Source: Agrobacterium vitis
Lineage (GTDB): Bacteria; Pseudomonadota; Alphaproteobacteria; Rhizobiales; Rhizobiaceae
NCBI RefSeq assembly: GCF_013426735.1
Contig: NZ_AP023273.1
Span: 434,001 to 498,000, forward strand
DNA: 64,000 nt
Direction of reading: 5' to 3'
The notes under the pieces are model-generated. The model was not told the origin of the DNA. It saw only the letters and a list, made by a program, of their open reading frames with translations, and searched no databases. The position numbers and the translations under genes were made by a program. Positions 42,960 through 53,951 of the stretch are shown one piece after another (position 1 is the stretch's first letter; every line of letters begins with the position of its first letter).

Positions 42960-44639
42960 TCAGGCCCAGCGCCAGGTGGCGACGTTCCAGGTGTCGATAC
43001 GCACATTCACGTTGGGCGTCACGTTCTCGACGCCCTGCTTGTGGCCGCGCACGGTCGCATACTGGAACATTGGCAGGAGCGGCAGTTCCTTGCGCATGAT
43101 CTCCTGGATCTTCAGGTAGACGGCCTTGCGCTCCTCCGGTACGAACAGCTCGCCGCCCTTGGTGAGCAGCTCGTCTACTTGCTGGTTGGAAAACTGCCAG
43201 GTGTTCTGGCCGGAACCGCCCTTGGCCGGGATGGCCGTGGAACGGAAGAAATTGGAGGTGTCAGGATCGGACCCCGTCAGGAAATCCAGGCCAACGATGA
43301 CGGCGTCGAACTTTGACAGCGTCCAGTAATCGCCCCACATCACAGCGGGAGGCAGGTTGGAAATGGTCATTTCCACGCCGATATCCTTGAAGGACTGTTG
43401 CAGGAATTGCTGGACCTGTTCGCGGATATGGTTGCCCGCCGTCGTTGAGCAGGTGAAGGACAGTTTCACCCCACCCTTGGCGCGAATTCCGTCGTCCCCA
43501 GTCACCCAGCCAGCATCATCCAGCAGCTTCTTGGCCTTGGCGATGTCATATTCATGCTTCGGCAGGTCTGGATTGAAGTAGAAGGACTGCTGCGGCACAT
43601 AGCTTTCGGTGGGGGTTGGCAGGCCGTAATAGAGCGCTTCGATAATCGACTGCTTGTCGATGGCGGCATACAGCGCCTCGCGCACCACCGCTTCCTTGAA
43701 CTGTGGGCGCTCCATGTTGAAGGTGAAGGATTCAACCGTCGAACCCGGCACCACATTGACCACCTTGCCGTCCAGCCCCTTGGCTTCCTCGTAGTGATCG
43801 GGCGTGATCCACTGCAACCCGACCACATCAATATCGCCCGTCTTGAACTGGGTGTACATGACATTCAGATCGGGAACGTATTTGTAAATCAGCTTTTCGA
43901 CATAGGGGCCGTCACCAAAATAATCCGGGTTGGCAGCCAGCAGGATATGATCTCCGGCGACCCGTTCAACCCATTTGAACGGACCAGTGCCAACAGGCGC
44001 GGTGTTGAACGGCGCATTGTTCGGATCGGCGCTGGCCGACAGAAGATGTTTCGGCGTGATGAAGGTCGAGGCGAGGATGGAGGGATAGGGCGCGAAGGGC
44101 TTGTCCATCCGCCAGGTGATTTCCGTGGGCGATACGACAGTCAGGTCGCGGACGAATTCATGGCCGGTTTTACGCCAACTGCGGAAATTTGCATCGACCA
44201 GCAGTTCGAGCGTTGCCTTGACGTCTTCAGCGGTGAACGGCTTGCCGTCATGCCATGTTACGCCATCGCGCAGCTTGATCTTCCACTTCAGGCCATCGGC
44301 TGAGATGCCGCCGTTTTCGACGCTCGGTACGTCCACGGCCAGTCCCGGAACGAATTTGCCGGCGGCATCAACGCTGAACAGCGTATCGAATATGCTGAAA
44401 TGAATGCCTTCATCCACTTCGATATGAGGCATATGCGGATTGAAAACCGTCGGCTCCTGGGAAAAGCCGACAGTCAGCTGCCCCTTTATCGATTTGGTCG
44501 CGGCACTGGCCGCGCGAATGCCTATAAGCTCCGAGATTGGCAGCCCCGAGAGAAGCACGCCGGACGCTCCAAGCGCCATGAGGCCAAGCGTCTGACGACG
44601 CGTGGGATGCGGTATCGAATTGCGTTCCTTATCGGACAT
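42960..44639 (-). CDS. Family 5 extracellular solute-binding protein (peptide/opine type)
   Basis: 559 residues. A twin-arginine signal (TRRQTLGLMALGASGVLL) ends after ASAA. SBP_bac_5 features: LTVGFSQEPTVFNPH, WKIKLRDGVTWHDGKPFTAEDVKATLELL, GTGPFKWVERV, and YVEKLIYKYVPDLNVMYTQFKTGDIDVV. Such proteins carry oligopeptides, opines, or amino-acid conjugates. GGGAAC precedes the ATG. With the two permeases it forms a transporter lacking its own ATPases; a neighbouring DAO-family oxidase suggests an amino-acid-like ligand. Confidence 0.93.
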   Translation of the reverse strand: MSDKERNSIPHPTRRQTLGLMALGASGVLLSGLPISELIGIRAASAATKSIKGQLTVGFSQEPTVFNPHMPHIEVDEGIHFSIFDTLFSVDAAGKFVPGLAVDVPSVENGGISADGLKWKIKLRDGVTWHDGKPFTAEDVKATLELLVDANFRSWRKTGHEFVRDLTVVSPTEITWRMDKPFAPYPSILASTFITPKHLLSASADPNNAPFNTAPVGTGPFKWVERVAGDHILLAANPDYFGDGPYVEKLIYKYVPDLNVMYTQFKTGDIDVVGLQWITPDHYEEAKGLDGKVVNVVPGSTVESFTFNMERPQFKEAVVREALYAAIDKQSIIEALYYGLPTPTESYVPQQSFYFNPDLPKHEYDIAKAKKLLDDAGWVTGDDGIRAKGGVKLSFTCSTTAGNHIREQVQQFLQQSFKDIGVEMTISNLPPAVMWGDYWTLSKFDAVIVGLDFLTGSDPDTSNFFRSTAIPAKGGSGQNTWQFSNQQVDELLTKGGELFVPEERKAVYLKIQEIMRKELPLLPMFQYATVRGHKQGVENVTPNVNVRIDTWNVATWRWA

Positions 44640-44707
44640 TGCATGTTCCCTTTTTTCTGGTGGTTATCGACCTTCATCCTGCTCGCTCTCTGCCGGAGCG
44701 ATTTAAT

Positions 44708-44822
44708 ATGGCAAACCATTGAAAATGGTGCGCCGTATTGCATTTTCGAATATCTCAAGCCTCTGATGCATTTGAGATATTCGAAGTATGAAGGCGAGGA
44801 TGCGTGAGCATCTTCGAAGCCT
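44708..44822 (-). repeat. Composite palindromic element, copy 3 (inverted)
   Basis: Core: TTCGAATATCTCAA (44745-44758), 13-base loop, TTGAGATATTCGAA (44772-44785), perfect 14-bp arms. Its reverse complement carries the same loop (ATGCATCAGAGGC) and left flank (GAAGATGC..ACGCATCCTCGCCTT) as copy 1, and the ACCATTTTCAATGG of copy 2's side. It lies between the binding-protein and oxidoreductase genes. Confidence 0.8.
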
Positions 44823-44842
44823 TCGCATAAGCCATGCCGCAT

Positions 44843-46174
44843 TCAAAAGCCGCTGATCAGTTCGATTTTCGAGCCATCGCTAAAGCGGCTGAACCGGAAA
44901 TCCTTGCGGTCAACAATCGGATTGCGTCCCGTGACGATATCGGCCATCAGCCGACCGGCAGCCGGTCCGATGCCAAAACCATGGCCGGAAAAGCCAGTGG
45001 CGACGTGAAAACCGGGAATGGCGTCGATGGCATCGATAACCGGAATGGCATCGGGCGTCACATCGATCATGCCGGCCCAGCGCTGCGAAATCTCCGCCTT
45101 TTCGAAGACGGGGAAGGCCTTCTTGAGCTGGGCCAGCGCACCGTCGGTCATCGCCTTTGATGGCACAGGGTCCAGCACGCGGTTGTATTCGAACGGGGAC
45201 GCCTCATCCAGCGACCAGCGGCGCGGAATGCGCCATTCATCGAAGAACCGGCCCGTCAGCCGCAGATCGAGAGAACGCCATTCATGGCGCAGCGCGGGCA
45301 GGAAATTGCGCGCATACCGGAAAGAGGCTGGCACGATATCGACGATATTCTGAAAGCCGTTGGCAATCGTGTAGCCGCCATCCGACCGCTTGCGAATGGC
45401 AAAGCCGTTTGACCAGATCGCCTCCTCCGGGCCACCCTCCAGCGGTTTGGTGCGCAGCACGGAATTCATCACCTTCAACTGCGGAAGGTCGAGGCCGTTA
45501 TTGCCGCAGAACAGGTTTGACCATGCACCGCCAGCCAGAACGACGGACTGGCAGGCAATCTCACCGCGCTCCGTCACCACACCAGACACCTTGCCGCCGG
45601 AAAGCTGAAGACCGCGCACCGCGCATTCGGTGAGGATAAAAGCGCCCCGGTCGCGGGCCGCCTCGGCAATGGCGGGTGCGGCCTTCTGCGGTTCGGCGCG
45701 GCAATCACCCGCTGTGTATAGCGCGCCTGCAATATTCATGTCGGAGCCTGGATATTTCTCCCGGAACTCCTTGGCGCTCAGCATCCGGCTTTCGATCTGG
45801 TAGCCGTCCAGATTGCTGTTCCAGCGCTCGTGTTCGGCAAATTCCTTCTCGGTGGCGCAGGTAAACACGATGCCCGAACGCTTGAAGCCGGTTTCCCGGC
45901 CCGTGCGGCGGTTGAGATCGGCCCAGATGCGCAGCGACTCGGCCATCAGCGGCACTTCGCGCGGATCGCGTCTCGAAATCCGAACCCAACCCCAGTTGCG
46001 GCTGGACTGTTCGTGGCCGATGCCGCCTTTTTCGCAGAGCGCCACTCTCAATCCCTGATCGGCGAGTTCAAGTGCGGTGGATGTGCCGATAATGCCGCCA
46101 CCGATAACGACGACATCCACGTGGCTCGGCAGTTCCGCATCCCCGTGGACGGGAACGACATAGGGACCTGGCAT
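44843..46174 (-). CDS. DAO-family FAD-dependent oxidoreductase
   Basis: 443 residues from MPGPYVVPVHG, with GAGGAGC eight bases upstream; the frame start at 46234 would read through a repeat element. The Rossmann motif is VVVIGGGIIGTSTALELADQG (about 18-38), followed by SSRNWGWVRISRRDP and a C-terminal GFHVATGFSGHGFGIGPAAGRLMADIV. The family includes sarcosine oxidase, D-amino-acid dehydrogenase and opine oxidase-type subunits, which oxidise N-substituted amino acids. It lies just upstream of the binding-protein gene, so it probably degrades the transported compound. Confidence 0.9.
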   Translation of the reverse strand: MPGPYVVPVHGDAELPSHVDVVVIGGGIIGTSTALELADQGLRVALCEKGGIGHEQSSRNWGWVRISRRDPREVPLMAESLRIWADLNRRTGRETGFKRSGIVFTCATEKEFAEHERWNSNLDGYQIESRMLSAKEFREKYPGSDMNIAGALYTAGDCRAEPQKAAPAIAEAARDRGAFILTECAVRGLQLSGGKVSGVVTERGEIACQSVVLAGGAWSNLFCGNNGLDLPQLKVMNSVLRTKPLEGGPEEAIWSNGFAIRKRSDGGYTIANGFQNIVDIVPASFRYARNFLPALRHEWRSLDLRLTGRFFDEWRIPRRWSLDEASPFEYNRVLDPVPSKAMTDGALAQLKKAFPVFEKAEISQRWAGMIDVTPDAIPVIDAIDAIPGFHVATGFSGHGFGIGPAAGRLMADIVTGRNPIVDRKDFRFSRFSDGSKIELISGF

Positions 46175-46202
46175 GTCAAAAAGCTCCTCAAGCTGGCAGT
46201 TG

Positions 46203-46256
46203 TTGTTTGTCTTTTCAGAAAAATCGGCTTCCACTTTTCCTAAGGCAAACTCTAAA
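46203..46256 (+). repeat. Mosaic repeat copy (GTTTGTCTTTTC type)
   Basis: GTTTGTCTTTTCAGAAAA..CACTTTTCC..AAACTCTA matches the copy at 34537-34600 with several changes; the arms are less perfect. It sits between the MarR stop and the oxidoreductase ATG. Confidence 0.55.
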
Positions 46257-46725
46257 CACCAATAATGCGCCGATAGGTACGCCCGAGTACCGAGATCAGC
46301 ATCTGATGTTCTTCGTCGGTAATATCGGGAAAGAAATCCCGAGATTGTTTCACGACGAGGGGACGAACACGCTTTGCCAGCGCAGCACCCTTGGGCGTGA
46401 TGAACAGGCCTTGGGCACGGTTGTCGTCGTCATCCACCTCGCGGCGCAGGAGTTCCTGCTCTTCCATCTGATCAACCAGCCGCACCATGGCAGAACGATC
46501 CTTCAGGATCAGTTGCGCGATGGCGGAGGACCGGATGCCTGGATGGCTATCGACCAACAACAGCGTGGTGATCTTGCCGGTCCCCTTGGCGACCTCGAGC
46601 TTACCAAGTTTCTGATCGAGATCGCGGGACACCGCCATGTTGATCGTACGGATGTAATAGCTGAGGACATTTTCCAGAACATCCAGTTCCACTGCCGCCA
46701 TCTGGTCGCCCTGTCCCATTGTCAT
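46252..46725 (-). CDS. MarR-family transcriptional regulator
   Basis: About 157 residues. Winged-helix features: GIRSSAIAQLILKDRSAMVRLVDQMEEQELLRREVDDDDNRAQGLFITPKGAALAKR, with DDNR in place of the DKR wing. Three possible starts (GTG 46737, ATG 46725, ATG 46719) cannot be separated because no ribosome site stands out. It is immediately upstream of the oxidase and transporter genes, which it may control. A TTAAC/GTTAA palindrome lies about 45 bases upstream. Confidence 0.88.
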   Translation of the reverse strand: MTMGQGDQMAAVELDVLENVLSYYIRTINMAVSRDLDQKLGKLEVAKGTGKITTLLLVDSHPGIRSSAIAQLILKDRSAMVRLVDQMEEQELLRREVDDDDNRAQGLFITPKGAALAKRVRPLVVKQSRDFFPDITDEEHQMLISVLGRTYRRIIGV

Positions 46726-46737
46726 CAACAAAAACAC

Positions 46738-47085
46738 CCCGACGCAGAGCTATCCAAGCGAAAGACACAATTAACCGATTTCCAGTTAACTACCGAAAAC
46801 ATAATTTTGTCAGCGCGTTGAATGCCGGATATGGACGAAAGAGTGTGGGGCCATTCTATCGTCTATTCTTTGCTTGAGAGGATTGAACGCCCATTAATGG
46901 ACATTTGCAACTATTTTTTTGACATTGAAGATGCAAATTTACGCATCCGACAATACCGCCCAAAATATAGCCGCCCAGCCAGAAGACATACCCTTTCCTG
47001 CACGATTGGCAAGCAGACGCGCCTCGTTCAAAGACAGGCGTCCAAGGTCATTTCGAGCTGAATCCAGGTCAGGCCAATGTGGGAA
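46738..47085. other. Intergenic region between marR and fused ATPase genes
   Basis: No convincing gene. TTAAC-N9-GTTAA (46771-46789) lies before the MarR gene and could be its operator. A perfect palindrome CCATTAATGG is at about 46892-46901, and ATTTGCA/TGCAAAT arms flank a T-rich stretch near 46905-46940, which might end transcription of the upstream ATPase gene. Short reading frames here look random. Confidence 0.45.
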
Positions 47086-48735
<1,650 letters not shown>

Positions 48736-48822
48736 GAGTTACCCCTTATTGTTGCGCGTCACGTTCTTTTGAAAAGAGAGATGCAAGAAAGGTGCCGTAA
48801 TACCGCAGGGGTCTCCAATCCC

Positions 48823-49707
48823 TTACATAGGGCTATGCGCCAAGACCCAATGGCCGGGCGAAACCGCCTCATAGGGATCACCATCACCATGGGTGGGCAG
48901 CGCGACTGACACACGTCGCTCGCCGCTACGGCGGCGGCCAAGGCGCGGAACGGCTTCAAGCAGGCTCTTCGTGTAAGGATGCTGGGCATTTTCAACAATC
49001 GCTTCGACCGGGCCATATTCCACGATACGACCATGATGCATCACGGCGACCCGGTCGCAGAGATACGCGACGACGGCCATGTCATGCGAGATGAACAGGT
49101 AGGAGAGAAAATTCTCTTTCTGCAAATCAGCCAGCAGGTCGAGAATCTGGGCCTGAATACTGACATCGAGGGCAGACACGGGTTCATCGGCAATCACCAC
49201 CTGCGGCCCTGGCGCAAGCGCACGGGCAATGGCGATACGTTGGCGCTGGCCACCGGAAAACTCATGCGGATAGCGATCCGCATAATCCCGCTTGAGCCCG
49301 ACTTTTTCCAGAAGATCCGCAACGCTCTCACCGATTTCTTTCCAATTGCCGACGCCAGTGGCGTAGATCCCCTCCCCGATCTGGCGACCGATCTTCAGTC
49401 TGGGATTGAGGGAGGAATACGGATCCTGAAAGATCATCTGACAATGGCGAAACGCCTCACGGCGCAAGAGCGCGGAAAGACCGGCAATATCGGTCCCGCC
49501 GATGCGGATCGTGCCTTTATCAGCGGTTTCAAGCCCGACGGCGATACGGCCCAGCGTCGATTTACCGGAACCGCTTTCGCCGATCACCCCGAGCGTTTCG
49601 CCGCGCCCAAGACTGAGAGAGACACCGTTGAGCGCCCTCACCTCTCGCCCGTTCGCGGAAAATACCTTGCGGATATTCTCAAGGGCCAGGATTGGTTCTG
49701 TCGTCAT
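48823..49707 (-). CDS. Peptide ABC transporter ATPase, DppF/OppF type
   Basis: 294 residues. Walker [10 protein letters not shown], signature FSGGQRQRIAIARAL, Walker B VVIADEPVSALDVSIQAQ, and a C-terminus with YEAVSPGHWVLAH, the typical OppF tail that binds a 4Fe-4S cluster in some members (no Cys set is apparent here). Starts in a four-base overlap with the preceding ATPase gene. Confidence 0.93.
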   Translation of the reverse strand: MTTEPILALENIRKVFSANGREVRALNGVSLSLGRGETLGVIGESGSGKSTLGRIAVGLETADKGTIRIGGTDIAGLSALLRREAFRHCQMIFQDPYSSLNPRLKIGRQIGEGIYATGVGNWKEIGESVADLLEKVGLKRDYADRYPHEFSGGQRQRIAIARALAPGPQVVIADEPVSALDVSIQAQILDLLADLQKENFLSYLFISHDMAVVAYLCDRVAVMHHGRIVEYGPVEAIVENAQHPYTKSLLEAVPRLGRRRSGERRVSVALPTHGDGDPYEAVSPGHWVLAHSPM

Positions 49708-50537
49708 CTGGCATTGGCCTTTGTCTTGTCGCGGCGCTGCCGCATCGCCCGTTCGACGGTCAGATGCGAGGACAGGAACGCTTTGGTATAGTCATGCTGC
49801 GGCGCGGAGAGAATTTGCTCGACCGGGCCTGTTTCAACGATGCGCCCGCCGCGCATGACCGCCACACGATCCGCCGTTTCGGCAACGACACCAATGTCAT
49901 GGGTGATCAGCAGAATGCCTGAGCCATGGCGCAGTTTGAGATCAACAAGCAGATCCAGCACCTGCGCCTGGACTGTCACGTCAAGCGCCGTGGTCGGCTC
50001 ATCGGCAATCAGCACGCCGGGTTTCAGGGTCAGGGCGGCAGCAATCATCACGCGCTGGCGCATCCCGCCGGACAGTTGATGCGGATACTGGCCGAGAATA
50101 CGCCGGGGTTCGGGAATGCGGACATCCTCAAGCGCGGCAATGGCGTGCTCCAGCGCCAGACGACGCGCAATGCCTTTATGGCGGATCAAGCCTTCACTCA
50201 TCTGGCGGCCAATGGTCAGGACCGGATTAAGCGACGTCATCGGCTCCTGGAAGATCATGCCGATTTTGGCACCACGCACATCTTCCATGTCCCGACGTTG
50301 AAGCCCGGCAATATTCTGCCCATCGATCTCGATCGTGCCTGACATTGTCCCCGCCTCTGGCAGAAGACGCATGATCGACAGTGACGTCATGCTCTTGCCG
50401 CTGCCGGATTCCCCGACAAGGGCGAGGATCTCTCCCCGGGCAAGGTCGAACCCGACACCATCGACAGCGGCGAACGGCCCTTGTCTGGAGGGGAAGGCAA
50501 CCTTGAGATCGCGGACTCGCAGATATGGTTGCGTCAT
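49704..50537 (-). CDS. Peptide ABC transporter ATPase, DppD type
   Basis: 277 residues. Walker [10 protein letters not shown], signature [15 protein letters not shown] and Walker [19 protein letters not shown] in place of LSGGQ is common in DppD proteins. ATGA overlap with the DppC-like gene and with the DppF-like gene indicates a tightly coupled operon. Confidence 0.93.
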   Translation of the reverse strand: MTQPYLRVRDLKVAFPSRQGPFAAVDGVGFDLARGEILALVGESGSGKSMTSLSIMRLLPEAGTMSGTIEIDGQNIAGLQRRDMEDVRGAKIGMIFQEPMTSLNPVLTIGRQMSEGLIRHKGIARRLALEHAIAALEDVRIPEPRRILGQYPHQLSGGMRQRVMIAAALTLKPGVLIADEPTTALDVTVQAQVLDLLVDLKLRHGSGILLITHDIGVVAETADRVAVMRGGRIVETGPVEQILSAPQHDYTKAFLSSHLTVERAMRQRRDKTKANAR

Positions 50538-51382
50538 GGCCTTGCCTTTCGGCGGGGGTCGATGAGGTCCCTGAGACTGTCACCGATCAGATTGAAGGAA
50601 AGCACGGTGAGGCAGATCGCCAATCCCGGAAAGATCAATATCCACGGGGCTTTGGTGATATAATTGCGCCCCGAGGCAAGAATAGCACCCCATTCCGGCG
50701 ATGGCGGCTGAACTCCAAGCCCCAGAAACGAAAGCCCGGCGGCGGACAGGATGGCGGACGAAAATCCAAGTGTTGCCATGACGATCAGGCTTTGCACAAT
50801 ATTCGGCATGACATGGACGCGAACCAGCCGGGCGGACCGGGTGCCTGCAAGTCTGGCGGCCTCGATATAGGGTTTTGCCCGCTCGGCAGCCGCAAGGCCG
50901 TAGGCCACCCGCGCGTAAAAGGGAACGAGGCTGATCGCAATCGCCAGCGTTGCGTTCTCTATTCCCGGCCCGAGAAAAGCGACCAGCGCAAGGGCGATCA
51001 ACGTATCGGGAAACGAGTAGAGCACATCGATAAGCCGCAGAAGCAAAGCCTCGACAACCCGGCCACCGAAAGCGGCGATCAGACCAATGAGACCGCCGAT
51101 CACCAGACCGCTGACGACAGCGCTGAGGCCGATGCCAAGCGACAACCGTCCACCGAGCAGCACGCGGCTGAAAAGGTCGCGGCCAAATTCGTCGGTTCCG
51201 AAAAGATGCGCTGCCGATGGCGCCGACAACCGGGGCCCTGACGCCATCCTCATCGGATCAAACGGAGCAATATAGGATGACAGCAGAGAAAGCAGCACGA
51301 TGACAAGTGCCAAGGCCAGCCCTATCGTCACACTGACAGGCAATCTGAGAGAGAACATGCTGCGTTTTGCTATGCTGGTCAT
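50534..51382 (-). CDS. Peptide ABC transporter permease, DppC type
   Basis: 282 residues, six hydrophobic segments. FGTDEFGRDLFSRVLLGGRLSLGIG and LSFLGLGVQPPSPEWGAILASGRNYI are DppC hallmarks; the EAA loop is AERAKPIEAARLAG-like (PYIEAARLAGTRSARL). Overlaps both neighbours by four bases. Confidence 0.94.
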   Translation of the reverse strand: MTSIAKRSMFSLRLPVSVTIGLALALVIVLLSLLSSYIAPFDPMRMASGPRLSAPSAAHLFGTDEFGRDLFSRVLLGGRLSLGIGLSAVVSGLVIGGLIGLIAAFGGRVVEALLLRLIDVLYSFPDTLIALALVAFLGPGIENATLAIAISLVPFYARVAYGLAAAERAKPYIEAARLAGTRSARLVRVHVMPNIVQSLIVMATLGFSSAILSAAGLSFLGLGVQPPSPEWGAILASGRNYITKAPWILIFPGLAICLTVLSFNLIGDSLRDLIDPRRKARP

Positions 51383-52302
51383 CTTTGCCTCATGCGGGGA
51401 TCAAGAAAGCCGTAGAGAATGTCGATCAGCATCGAAACGATAACCACCGAACTGGCGAAGACAACAATGAAGCCCTGGATCATCGGATAGTCACGCTCCA
51501 GCATGGCCTGGACGGCCAGGCGGCCGATGCCATTCCACGAAAAGACGTTCTCGATGATCACCTGACCGCCGAGAAGATAGGCAAAGACCAGCCCGACCAC
51601 CGTGACAATACTGATCAGCGCCGGCTTCAGGGCATGAACCAAAAGCACCTGATACTCACGAAGCCCGCGCGCGCGGGCCGTGCGGATATAATCCTCGGCC
51701 AGGACCTCAACGAGGGCCGAGCGTGTCATGCGCGCCACCAGGGCGCAGTAGGTCAGACCCAGTGTCAGGGCGGGCAGGATGATGTTGCGCAAACCCGAAC
51801 CTGCGACTGGCAACCAGCCGAGCTTCAGCGAGAAGACCTGAATCATGATCAACCCCAACCAGAATCCGGGGATGGAGACACCCAGAACCGCAATCACCAT
51901 GACCGCCGTATCGGTCAGTTTTCCGCGGTGGATTGCCGCCAGAAAACCGAGCGGTATGCCAATGGCAAGGGCAACGCCGAGCCCTGAAACCGCCAGAGCA
52001 AAGGTGTTTGGCAGCCGCTGGAGAAGCAACCTTGCGACAGGTTCGTTGCCGCGGATTGTCATGCCAAGATCACCCTGGAAAACGTGCCAGGTATAGAGCC
52101 CCACCTGCTGCCATACGGGCAGGTCGAGCCCCAGCTTGGCCCGCATTTGCGCCATCGCTTGCGGACTTGCGGTTACGGATTGCGCCATCATCGCAGTGAC
52201 CGGATCGCCAGGGACGATATGGATGAGAATGCCCGACAGGATAATGACAGACACAATCGTCGCCAGGGCAATGAGCAGCCGTTTGAAAATGAGAACAAGC
52301 AT
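51379..52302 (-). CDS. Peptide ABC transporter permease, DppB type
   Basis: 307 residues. VIILSGILIHIVPGDPVTAMM, GDLGMTIRGNEPVARLL, MTRSALVEVLAEDYIRTARARGLREYQVL (EAA loop) and the C-terminal DILYGFLDPRMRQR match DppB. It follows the binding-protein gene after a 55-base gap with a stem-loop. Confidence 0.94.
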   Translation of the reverse strand: MLVLIFKRLLIALATIVSVIILSGILIHIVPGDPVTAMMAQSVTASPQAMAQMRAKLGLDLPVWQQVGLYTWHVFQGDLGMTIRGNEPVARLLLQRLPNTFALAVSGLGVALAIGIPLGFLAAIHRGKLTDTAVMVIAVLGVSIPGFWLGLIMIQVFSLKLGWLPVAGSGLRNIILPALTLGLTYCALVARMTRSALVEVLAEDYIRTARARGLREYQVLLVHALKPALISIVTVVGLVFAYLLGGQVIIENVFSWNGIGRLAVQAMLERDYPMIQGFIVVFASSVVIVSMLIDILYGFLDPRMRQR

Positions 52303-52324
52303 TGGAACCCGTCTGTATCGGAAG

Positions 52325-52349
52325 GCTGCCCCGGCCAGGCCGGAGCAGC
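52325..52349 (-). repeat. Stem-loop between binding-protein and DppB genes
   Basis: GCTGC-c-CCGGCC (52325-52336) faces GGCCGG-a-GCAGC (52338-52349) with one mismatch. It starts nine bases after the binding-protein stop. No T run follows. Confidence 0.65.
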
Positions 52350-52357
52350 GGCTCCCA

Positions 52358-53911
52358 TTATGGCTTAACGCTCACGTCGTTGAAAAGCAGCGAGACCATG
52401 AAGCCCATCTTGAAGCCATCGACTTTCGATGTCGATGCCATCAACCAGCCCCAACCAGGCGACAGCAGCGGGATCGCATAGGCATTCTGCATCAGATATT
52501 TTTCAATATCATGGATCTTTGCGGCCCGTGCATCGCCTGAAAGCTTGCGCTGCTCGTCCAGCATGCCATCGAGGTCGGCATTGATGCCCATATTGACAAA
52601 GCCCGGACGTTTCCAAAGGAAATTGAGGTAGTCCGGATCGACACCCGACATGCCCATGGTCCAGACGGCAGGTTCGCCCTCGGTGCGTTCGTTGACGCCC
52701 TTCATATAGTCGAAATAAGCGGCCACTTCGCGGGTCTCGATCTCGGCCTGAACGCCGATGGCCGCAAGATCCTGCTGCATGATCTGGTGCATCTGGTCCC
52801 AGCCCGGCAGCTTGTGAACGAGAAGCTTCACCTTCAGCGGTTTTTCCGGCGTGTAGCCCGCCTTGGCCATCAAAGCCTTGGCGGCTTCGGGGTCAAATTT
52901 GACGCCCCAGCTGGCGCAAAGTGCCTCATCCGTCGAGAACAGGTTCGGTGCCACGGGGCAATTGGCGGTGTTGACGAGGCCTTCAAAGGCAATCGACGCA
53001 TAGGCGTCGCGGTTCATTGCCATGCCGATTGCCTTGCGGATATCCGGGTTGTCGAGCGGCTTGATCTTCCAGGTGAAGGCGGCCAGCATTTGCTGGCCGG
53101 ACAGCTCGGCTGCATAGACCTTGAAATTGCTGTCGGCCTTCAGGTCGGCGGCCTCTTCCAGAGACGGCTCGACCATATCGACTTCGCCTGAGCGCAAGGC
53201 GGCCATTCTGGCCACGGCTTCAGGAATGACCTTGAAGGTCAGCTTGTCGATATGCGGCTTGCCGGGATTTTCGATCAGTGGGTTGGCGTTCTGGTAATCG
53301 GCATTCGCCTCCAGCTGGATGCTGTCATTGCGGGTCCAGTTGACGAATTTGAACGGGCCGGTGCCAATCGGCTTGAATTCCTTGGCCGATGCCGAGGACG
53401 GGCAGATAAAACCCGCCTGGATGCTGGTCAGGAACGACGTGAAGGGACCATAGGGTTCGGACAGAGTGACTTTCAGCACCTTGCCCTCGACGCTGCTTTT
53501 GGTGATCGGACCCCAGGCCGAGAGGTTCGGATTGACGGTCGCGGGATCAAGCGCCCGATCCAGGCTGGCCTTGGCCGCCGCCGCATCAAACGTGCTGCCA
53601 TCGTGGCATTTAATGCCATCGCGGATGGTGAAATCATAGGATTTGCCATCCGGCGCCATGCTCCAGGCACTGGCAAGGCCCGGATGAACGGAACCATCCT
53701 TGGCCATCGTCAGCAATGTATCGAAGATCAGGTTGGTGATCTGCAAGGACTGTGTCGTACTTGCCTTTTGCGGATCGAGGCCATCGGCATCGACAGAGCG
53801 CGCAACAGTCAGCTCGGCAGCGCTGGCTGAAAACCCGGTGAGAGCTGCGGCAAGTGCGACCACGGCAACGGTGCTGCGGGCAAGCGGAGATTTGTCTGGT
53901 TTGTGGTTCAT
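52358..53911 (-). CDS. Family 5 extracellular solute-binding protein (peptide type)
   Basis: 517 residues from MNHKPDKSPLARS, with AAGGGAACG before the ATG; the frame extends far upstream through the amidase gene but that part is a shadow. A Sec signal ends after ASA. SBP_bac_5 features: LTVARSVDADGLDPQKAST, YDFTIRDGIKCHDGSTFDAAAAKASLDRAL, GTGPFKFVNWTRND, and RMAALRSGEVDMVEPS. The upstream amidase in the same operon suggests an amide or peptide-like ligand. Confidence 0.93.
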   Translation of the reverse strand: MNHKPDKSPLARSTVAVVALAAALTGFSASAAELTVARSVDADGLDPQKASTTQSLQITNLIFDTLLTMAKDGSVHPGLASAWSMAPDGKSYDFTIRDGIKCHDGSTFDAAAAKASLDRALDPATVNPNLSAWGPITKSSVEGKVLKVTLSEPYGPFTSFLTSIQAGFICPSSASAKEFKPIGTGPFKFVNWTRNDSIQLEANADYQNANPLIENPGKPHIDKLTFKVIPEAVARMAALRSGEVDMVEPSLEEAADLKADSNFKVYAAELSGQQMLAAFTWKIKPLDNPDIRKAIGMAMNRDAYASIAFEGLVNTANCPVAPNLFSTDEALCASWGVKFDPEAAKALMAKAGYTPEKPLKVKLLVHKLPGWDQMHQIMQQDLAAIGVQAEIETREVAAYFDYMKGVNERTEGEPAVWTMGMSGVDPDYLNFLWKRPGFVNMGINADLDGMLDEQRKLSGDARAAKIHDIEKYLMQNAYAIPLLSPGWGWLMASTSKVDGFKMGFMVSLLFNDVSVKP

Positions 53912-53951
53912 GCATCGTTCCCTTTGTTTTGTATTTTTATGCGTTTCAGTT

